Shown: positions 22,408 to 26,672 of the stretch, in pieces
Layout: each line of letters begins with the position of its first letter
Position numbering within the stretch: the stretch's first letter is position 1
Assembly (NCBI GenBank): GCA_043784065.1
Contig: JAYVYR010000012.1
Span: forward strand, 1-26,672
Direction of reading: 5' to 3'
DNA from: Bog-756 sp043784065
Lineage (GTDB): Bacteria; Actinomycetota; Acidimicrobiia; Acidimicrobiales; RAAP-2
DNA: 26,672 nt
Made by a program: the position numbers and the translations under genes
Notes under the pieces: model-generated
What the model saw: only the letters and a program-made list of their open reading frames with translations
Database searches by the model: none
What the model was told of the DNA's origin: nothing

Positions 22408-23291
22408 TCCTGATCGCCGGCGGTACCGGTCGGCTCGGGACGCTCGTGGTCGATGCCCTGGTGGACCGGGGGCTCGAGGTCCGAATCCTTACCCGCAACC
22501 CGCCCCGAACGGGTCCCGCCGATGGCCGCATCGAACTGGTGACCGGCGACGTTCGGGACCGCGGCAGCCTCGATGCTGCCGTGTCCGGCGTCGACGTCGT
22601 CGTATCGGCTGTGCACGGATTCACCGGGCCGCGCGGGATTTCGCCGGAGAGCGTCGACCACCAGGGGAACATCAATCTCGTCGACGCAGCCAAGGCCGCC
22701 GGTGCCGGGTTCGTCCTCGTCTCCACCGTGGGCGCTGCAGCCGACAGCCCCATGGAGCTGTTCCGTATGAAGTATGCCGCTGAGCGCTATGCCGCCTCCG
22801 TGGGAATCCCCACCACCGTCGTGCGGGCCACGGCGTTCCTCGAACTGTGGATCGAGCTGCTCCGTTCGACGGCCGGACGATCAGGACGACCACTCGTCTT
22901 CGGCCGCGGCGACAATCCCATAAACTTCGGTTCCGTCGTCGACGTAGCAGCCGTGGTCGAGCTCGCCGTCACCGAGAGCGACACCCGGAGCACGACGCTC
23001 GAGATCGGCGGGCCGGACGATCTCACCTTCAACGACCTCGCACAGGCAGTCATGACGGCCGATGGCGGCAGTGGGCAACCTCGGCACGTACCTCCACCGG
23101 CGCTCAAACTGATGGCCGCAACCGTCGGTCGGCTGAACCCCCAACTCGGGCGACAGGCCCGAGCGGCACTGGTTATGGACCAGAGTGACTTCACCTTCGA
23201 CTCTAAGCCCATCCACCAGCTGTACCCGGGCCTTCCGAACACGTCCGTCGCCGACGTGCTCGCAATCGGCGCAGACAGCCACAGCTCATGA
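22404..23291 (+). CDS. NAD(P)-binding NmrA-like reductase (atypical SDR)
   Basis: 295 residues. MILIAGGTGRLGTLVVDALVDRG is the nucleotide-binding motif (GGTGRLG, 6-12), followed by VRILTRNPPR, VTGDVRDRGSLDAAVSGVDVVVSAVHGF, then FVLVSTVGAA, KYAAERYAASVGIPTTVVRATAF and a substrate domain ending with the GLPNTSVADVLA motif. No YxxxK pair, as usual for the NmrA/NAD(P)H-binding group, so it may be a reductase, quinone oxidoreductase or sensor. It is the second gene of the TetR-controlled operon. An IS30 remnant adjoins the stop directly, so the last few residues could have been changed by insertion. Confidence 0.9.
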   Translation: MILIAGGTGRLGTLVVDALVDRGLEVRILTRNPPRTGPADGRIELVTGDVRDRGSLDAAVSGVDVVVSAVHGFTGPRGISPESVDHQGNINLVDAAKAAGAGFVLVSTVGAAADSPMELFRMKYAAERYAASVGIPTTVVRATAFLELWIELLRSTAGRSGRPLVFGRGDNPINFGSVVDVAAVVELAVTESDTRSTTLEIGGPDDLTFNDLAQAVMTADGGSGQPRHVPPPALKLMAATVGRLNPQLGRQARAALVMDQSDFTFDSKPIHQLYPGLPNTSVADVLAIGADSHSS

Positions 23292-23748
23292 GCTCGAACG
23301 CCGCATCGATGCGCGAGGCCGCTCGGCCATCGTCACCCTCGTCGACCGAACCAGTCGCTTCAATCTCACCGGTGACCTCCTCGAGGGCCACGACGCCACC
23401 AGCGTGCTGGCCTGTTGCATAGAGCTGTTCGAGCGGGTGCCGGAGGAACTGCGTCTGACGCTCACGTGGGACCAGGGCACCGAGTTGGCCCGCCTCGAGG
23501 ACCTGGCCGCAGCCGTCGGCATCGACGTGTTCTTGGCCGAGCCCCACAGCCCGTGGCAGCGTCCGAGCAATGAGCACTTCAACGGCCAACTACGCCGCTA
23601 CGTCGGCAAGGGAACCGATCTCGCCGTGTACTCCCAACAGGACCTCGACGTGATCAGCTACCGCCTCAACACCATGCCCCGGAGGATCCACAACTGGGAG
23701 TCAGCTCAAGACCGCTGCGATGCGGCCGTCGTTGCACTCACCGCTTGA
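23292..23748 (+). pseudogene. IS30-family transposase, 3' fragment
   Basis: From about 23305 the frame reads RSAIVTLVDRTSRFNLTGDL, LTLTWDQGTELARLEDLAAAVGI, FLAEPHSPWQRPSNEHFNGQLRRYVGKGTDL and LNTMPRRIHNWESAQDRCDAAV, the C-terminal integrase core of IS30 transposases. The second Asp (WDQG) and Glu (NEHFNG) of the catalytic triad are present; the HTH half and first Asp are missing. It abuts the reductase stop on one side and a recombinase fragment on the other, with no terminal inverted repeat seen. Confidence 0.88.
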
Positions 23749-24195
23749 ATTCGCCGACGCAAACAAAGAATCGTCCCCCTCGACAAGACCACCACAGCCA
23801 CCCTCGCCGCATGGACACGAGCCAACCCCGCTCTACCCGAAGCGCCGCTCTTCTCCGCCCGGGGACGTAGTGGGCCGATGAGCAGTGACGCCGTCGCACA
23901 ACGCGTGGCGCTGCATGCCAGCAGCGGTGCCATCCACGCCCCGACCGTCAAGGCCAAGACCGTCACCCCGCACTCGCTCAGGCATACCTGCGCGATGAGG
24001 ATGCTCGCCAGCGGCCTCGACATCACCACGATTGCGCTCTGGCTCGGCCACGCATCCCCGGCCGCCACCCGCCACTACCTCCACGCCGATCTCGCCCTCA
24101 AACAGCGGGCACTCGAGCGCACCGCCCCGCCACGCGCAAAGACGGGCCGCTATACCCCGACAGACAAGGTACTGACCTTCCTCGAAGGGCTGTAA
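23749..24195 (+). pseudogene. Tyrosine recombinase, C-terminal fragment
   Basis: Open directly after the IS30 stop, with RIVPLDKTTTATLAAWTRANP followed by the catalytic domain end: PHSLRHTCAMRMLASGLDITTIALWLGHASPAATRHYLHADLALKQRALERTAPP, closing with TDKVLTFLEGL. The HxxR, GH and nucleophilic Tyr (RHYLH) are present, but the first catalytic Arg and the N-terminal domain are absent, so it cannot be active. A GTG/ATG-started piece (ATG 23878) is possible but would lack more of the domain. It is of a different type from the integrase remnant at 18397. Confidence 0.88.
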
Positions 24196-24259
24196 TTATG
24201 CCGAACTGCTCCGCCAGATCCCCACCTTGAGAAGCATGTTCACGCGCACCTCGGCATAA
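24196..24259. repeat. Inverted repeat TTATGCCGA ... TCGGCATAA
   Basis: Nine bases directly after the recombinase stop codon (24196-24204) are repeated inverted at 24251-24259, 46 bp apart. The position after a recombinase gene suggests the terminus or recombination site of the element it came from. Confidence 0.7.
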
Positions 24260-24275
24260 CTGCGACATCGGAATA

Positions 24276-24880
24276 ATTGTCGAAGGGAACGGCGAAGTCA
24301 GTTGTGAACCGCAGCACGTCGTCCCGTTGCCCGTCGAGACCGTATCTGTCAGGCTGAAGCCCTTGGCCACCAGTTGTCCGTAGCGGACTCGGATCGAGTG
24401 CAGCGTGGCCGGATCCAGCTGGTCGGACCCAGTTGCCCGGGCATGGGCAACTGTCCGTTTGGCTTCTCGCAGCAGGTCAGCCAAGTCATTCGCCCATGTC
24501 TGGTCCCACCCGATGCCCACGGCGATCAACTCTCGGAGGTGGTGGGCGTTGCAGAGGGCGTGGTCGATGTCGTAGTGGCGATAGAGCTTCCACCCGTCGT
24601 GGATGGCCACCCCGGACATGGCCCCGAGGACACCGAGGTCGTCCATGGCCACCCGGCCGCGTCGCTTGTGGCAGCCAAGGAGTGTCAGGAGCGACGTCGA
24701 GGCCGAGTGCAGCCAGTGGAGGCTTCCCTGCACCCGGCCTCCGGTCTCATCGAAGTGGACGGCCGGGGCCTGGATCAACAGGTCCCGCACCTGATCGCAG
24801 AAGGGACCGGTGGCATCGGCTGCCACATCTGGCACCAGGCCGTTCAGCTCGCTATTTGGCTGGCTCTGACTGCGGTTTGG
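24276..24880 (-). pseudogene. IS66-family transposase, internal fragment
   Basis: The minus-strand frame opens at 24880 after a stop and reads ELNGLVPDVAADA, FDETGGRVQGSLHWLHSASTSLLTLLGCHKRRGRVAMDDLGVLGAMSGVAIHDGWKLY, HALCNAHHLRELIAVG, typical of IS66 transposases with Asp in HFDETGG and HDGW. After YGQLVAKG an internal deletion changes frame, and LDGQRDDVLRFTTDFAVPFDN follows down to 24276. The N-terminal part, the catalytic Glu region and both ends are missing. It is inactive. Confidence 0.85.
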
Positions 24881-24931
24881 CTAGCGGTCGCCCTGAAGAC
24901 AATGCGAGGCGACGCGCCAGATGGGTCCTAG

Positions 24932-24958
24932 CGACCCGTACCCGGCGATGTGGGGCAG
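24932..24958 (+). repeat. Imperfect direct repeat, copy 1
   Basis: CGACCCG..CCCGGCG.TGTGGGG.AG matches 25435-25461 at 23 of 27 positions. The two copies flank the small membrane protein gene. Confidence 0.6.
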
Positions 24959-24973
24959 GGACGGACCGTCTCG

Positions 24974-25321
24974 TTACTCGGTGATCCCGCCGTTGTTGGC
25001 GATTGCTTCGGGATCCCCCCAAGCTCTGGGTCGTCGAGACCTTATGGTGTCTCGACTAGCACCAACTGAGGCGAGGATCAGAGCCGCGGCACCGATTGCC
25101 ACGAAAATTGTGCCCAAGATTGGCGGCGGTCGCTGGGGGGTGATGTTGGCACTTCCGGCAAACGTGATCAGACCACCGAAAACAATGAGTACAAGCCCCA
25201 CTATGGCGATAATTCCGTCTAGCTGCAGTCTGTCTCTGAGCGGCACGCTGGCGGCATAGTCGCGCCTGCTTTGGCGGAGCTTCCGTCGTGACGAGAATTC
25301 ACCATGGTCATTATTGGGCAT
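24974..25321 (-). CDS. Small two-helix membrane protein
   Basis: 115 residues (MPNNDHGEFSSRRKLRQSRRDYAASVPLRDR...). A basic N-terminus is followed by two hydrophobic helices, LDGIIAIVGLVLIVFGGLIT and ILGTIFVAIGAAALILASVG, with a short polar loop between, and a basic tail. Length and shape suit a small inner-membrane protein. ATG 25321 is preferred because the earlier ATG at 25357 has no ribosome binding site, but neither start is strong. No homologue recognised; it is enclosed by the imperfect direct repeats at 24932 and 25435. Confidence 0.55.
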   Translation of the reverse strand: MPNNDHGEFSSRRKLRQSRRDYAASVPLRDRLQLDGIIAIVGLVLIVFGGLITFAGSANITPQRPPPILGTIFVAIGAAALILASVGASRDTIRSRRPRAWGDPEAIANNGGITE

Positions 25322-25434
25322 GGTTCCCACGGCTACAACATTGCGTGATCGCCACATGCTCGTTTACACAACCCGGCATGGTCGAGCACTCGGGACGAAC
25401 GTGGCATGAGTGCCGATCGGTCACGGTAGTGAAC

Positions 25435-25461
25435 CGACCCGCTCCCGGCGTTGTGGGGAAG
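25435..25461 (+). repeat. Imperfect direct repeat, copy 2
   Basis: Second copy of the 27-bp repeat, 23 of 27 identical to 24932-24958. It ends 3 bp before the next gene's stop. Confidence 0.6.
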
Positions 25462-25464
25462 CTG

Positions 25465-26193
25465 TCAGGTTAGAGAGACGGGGACCTCCAGGCCAAGCCA
25501 CGAGAGACTCAACCTGGAGGCGGTCGACGGCACTCCGGGTTGAAACCTTGCTTCCCCAGTCATCTCGTGGTTGCTCCCCCCACTACTTGATCCCTTCGAT
25601 GTATCGGGCGTGCCAACGTCATCCGTGAGACCGAAATTCCGGTAAAGCCTCATCGTCCTCAGCCTTTGGCGTCCCTTGCCCCGCAGACCCTCAACAGCCC
25701 AGTCCTCAAGTCCTTCGAGGTCTTGCTCCAGTTCAGCCGATTCCTGCGGAAAGGCCAAGGTGATGTCCGGCTCCGGCGCTACCCGCCATCGGACCGCCAC
25801 TACAGAGTCGTAGATCTCAATGGCGATGACTCGGAGCCGCCCTCCGTAGATCTCGAACTCGTCGTCGGGGCCAGACTGCGACCGTATGAACATCGGAGCC
25901 ACGTCTGGTTGCGTATTCAGAACAGAGCGTTTCGCTGGGTCGCCGAGGTAGATGGCTTGTGCAGTTCCGGCTGGGGGAGGTTCGGGAGGTTCGTAGCCCA
26001 TCGCCACCAGCATCCTGCGATACCAGGCGTGCTCTTCCTCCTGGGTGAGGTCCTCGACGTAGCGGAAGGCGGCGAGTACCCCGGCGAAGTGCGCCATGGC
26101 GTTTTGCTTCGCCTCGTAGTCGTCACGAATCCCGAGGAAACCTCTGGCCATAGACAACTGCTCGACGAGATACCACTGAGCCTCCGCCTTCAC
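25465..26193 (-). CDS. Conserved-looking protein of unknown function
   Basis: 242 residues. The first part is helical (VKAEAQWYLVEQLSMARGFLGIRDDYEAKQNAMAHFAGVLAAFRYVEDLTQEEEHAWYRRMLVAMGYEPPEPPP); the second is beta-rich (MFIRSQSGPDDEFEIYGGRLRVIAIEIYDSVVAVRWRVAP, LYRNFGLTDDVGTPDTSKGSSSGGSNHEMTGEARFQPGVP, ending LGLEVPVSLT), like a small sandwich domain. The frame continues upstream to 26433 across a gene on the other strand, but GTG 26193 is chosen: a TACGAT -10 box ends 6 nt before it. No signal peptide or membrane helix. Family not recognised. Confidence 0.7.
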   Translation of the reverse strand: MKAEAQWYLVEQLSMARGFLGIRDDYEAKQNAMAHFAGVLAAFRYVEDLTQEEEHAWYRRMLVAMGYEPPEPPPAGTAQAIYLGDPAKRSVLNTQPDVAPMFIRSQSGPDDEFEIYGGRLRVIAIEIYDSVVAVRWRVAPEPDITLAFPQESAELEQDLEGLEDWAVEGLRGKGRQRLRTMRLYRNFGLTDDVGTPDTSKGSSSGGSNHEMTGEARFQPGVPSTASRLSLSWLGLEVPVSLT

Positions 26194-26199
26194 GCCAAG

Positions 26200-26205
26200 A
26201 TCGTA
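26200..26205 (-). promoter_or_regulatory. Predicted -10 box for the 25465-26193 gene
   Basis: TACGAT on the minus strand, 6 nt before GTG 26193, the same spacing as at five other starts in the window. Confidence 0.45.
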
Positions 26206-26209
26206 TCGG

Positions 26210-26560
26210 TTGAGCCATCGAAGGCTTCGGGAGCGGCTGTTCTCCGGCGCGTTGATCGCACGTGAACGCACGGACCGTACGATTCGGTTCCGGTTCCGGT
26301 CGGGGAAAGGAGTGGAAGAGTGGGTTCGCGACCTGGCCGTTCGAGAGAAGGCCTGCTGTGCATTCTTCACTTTCACCGTCACGACACATGGCGATGAGAT
26401 TTGGTGGGATGCCTCAGTCATCGATGACGTCATCGCTCGCCAAATCCTTCACGAGTTCTACCTCTTGCCGGAGACCGTGACCGAAGGCGCTCAGGCCCTA
26501 CACGGCCGGATAGCTGACAAGTGCCTGGACATCATGATCAACGATCGCGGCACTGACTGA
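26210..26560 (+). CDS. Small protein of unknown function, possibly truncated at the start
   Basis: 116 residues from TTG 26210 to the stop at 26560. The core IRFRFRSGKGVEEWVRDLAVREKACCAFFTFTVTTHGDEIWWDASVIDDVIARQILHEFYLLPETVTEG reads as a compact alpha/beta domain with an adjacent Cys pair (EKACCAFF) that could bind a metal or be redox-active. I recall similar actinobacterial proteins with a longer N-terminus, so the first 20 residues may be a truncated remainder. It starts divergently from the gene on the minus strand, 16 bp apart. Function unknown. Confidence 0.6.
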   Translation: MSHRRLRERLFSGALIARERTDRTIRFRFRSGKGVEEWVRDLAVREKACCAFFTFTVTTHGDEIWWDASVIDDVIARQILHEFYLLPETVTEGAQALHGRIADKCLDIMINDRGTD

Positions 26561-26642
26561 TCGGTCACGGCCGAGGAGCTGGGCCTGTCAACACCACCCG
26601 ATCCCCGGCCGACACAGCCTGTCCCATAGGTGCCTGGTTGGG

Positions 26643-26672
26643 GGCAGGCAATATCGGAGAGAACCGCGCCGC
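26643..26672 (+). repeat. Direct repeat, copy 2 (reaches the window edge)
   Basis: Second copy of the 30-bp sequence at 20191-20220, cut by the window end. The remaining sequence 26561-26642 shows no gene. Confidence 0.85.

Noticed and set aside
18320..26672. Integron-like cassette array
   Set aside because: No attC-type core sites (GTTRRRY with paired inverse core) were seen around the small genes.
1..26672. CRISPR array
   Set aside because: No regularly spaced repeats with unique spacers were found.

Overview
High-GC bacterial chromosome, most likely Actinomycetota. Mycothiol glycosyltransferase MshA, a rex-hem cluster, nickel superoxide dismutase and an RsiG-like c-di-GMP-binding protein point there; placement in Acidimicrobiia is only an inference. 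Seven unit-heading genes have a TANNNT -10 box 6 or 7 nt before the start codon, which predicts many leaderless transcripts.

Left half (1-12223), all on the minus strand, is ordinary core genome. In transcription order: a fused SodX-RsiG reading frame, an XRE regulator, mshA, a YbjN-like gene, proC, rex, then tetrapyrrole synthesis from glutamyl-tRNA (hemA, hemC, cobA, hemD, hemB, hemL) and an unknown gene cut by the window edge. Several genes overlap by 4-8 nt. Rex heading hem genes recalls rex-hemACD of Streptomyces, but CobA and HemD are separate proteins here. sodN (12334-12750) is divergent from its maturation protease sodX.

Middle (12850-18096): a DksA/TraR-type zinc-finger protein divergent from a class V aminotransferase, a beta-propeller lipoprotein behind a predicted 13-codon leaderless upstream ORF, a GNAT acetyltransferase, and a hipA toxin pseudogene with a frameshift and an internal stop.

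Right part (18243-26672) is accessory. An intact tRNA-Lys(UUU) is followed 2.2 kb later by an exact 48-bp copy of its 3' end. Between the copies lie a decayed integrase N-terminus, a HigBA toxin-antitoxin pair and a one-helix membrane protein: a small integrated element. Beyond it are a tetR / SnoaL-like / NAD(P)-binding reductase module, abutting fragments of an IS30 transposase, a tyrosine recombinase and an IS66 transposase, and three poorly known genes.

Most unusual: a 13-bp tandem duplication (11755-11787) appears to have removed the sodX stop codon and joined sodX in frame to the downstream c-di-GMP-binding anti-sigma-like gene. Deleting one repeat copy on paper restores a sodX stop that overlaps the rsiG start as TGATG.
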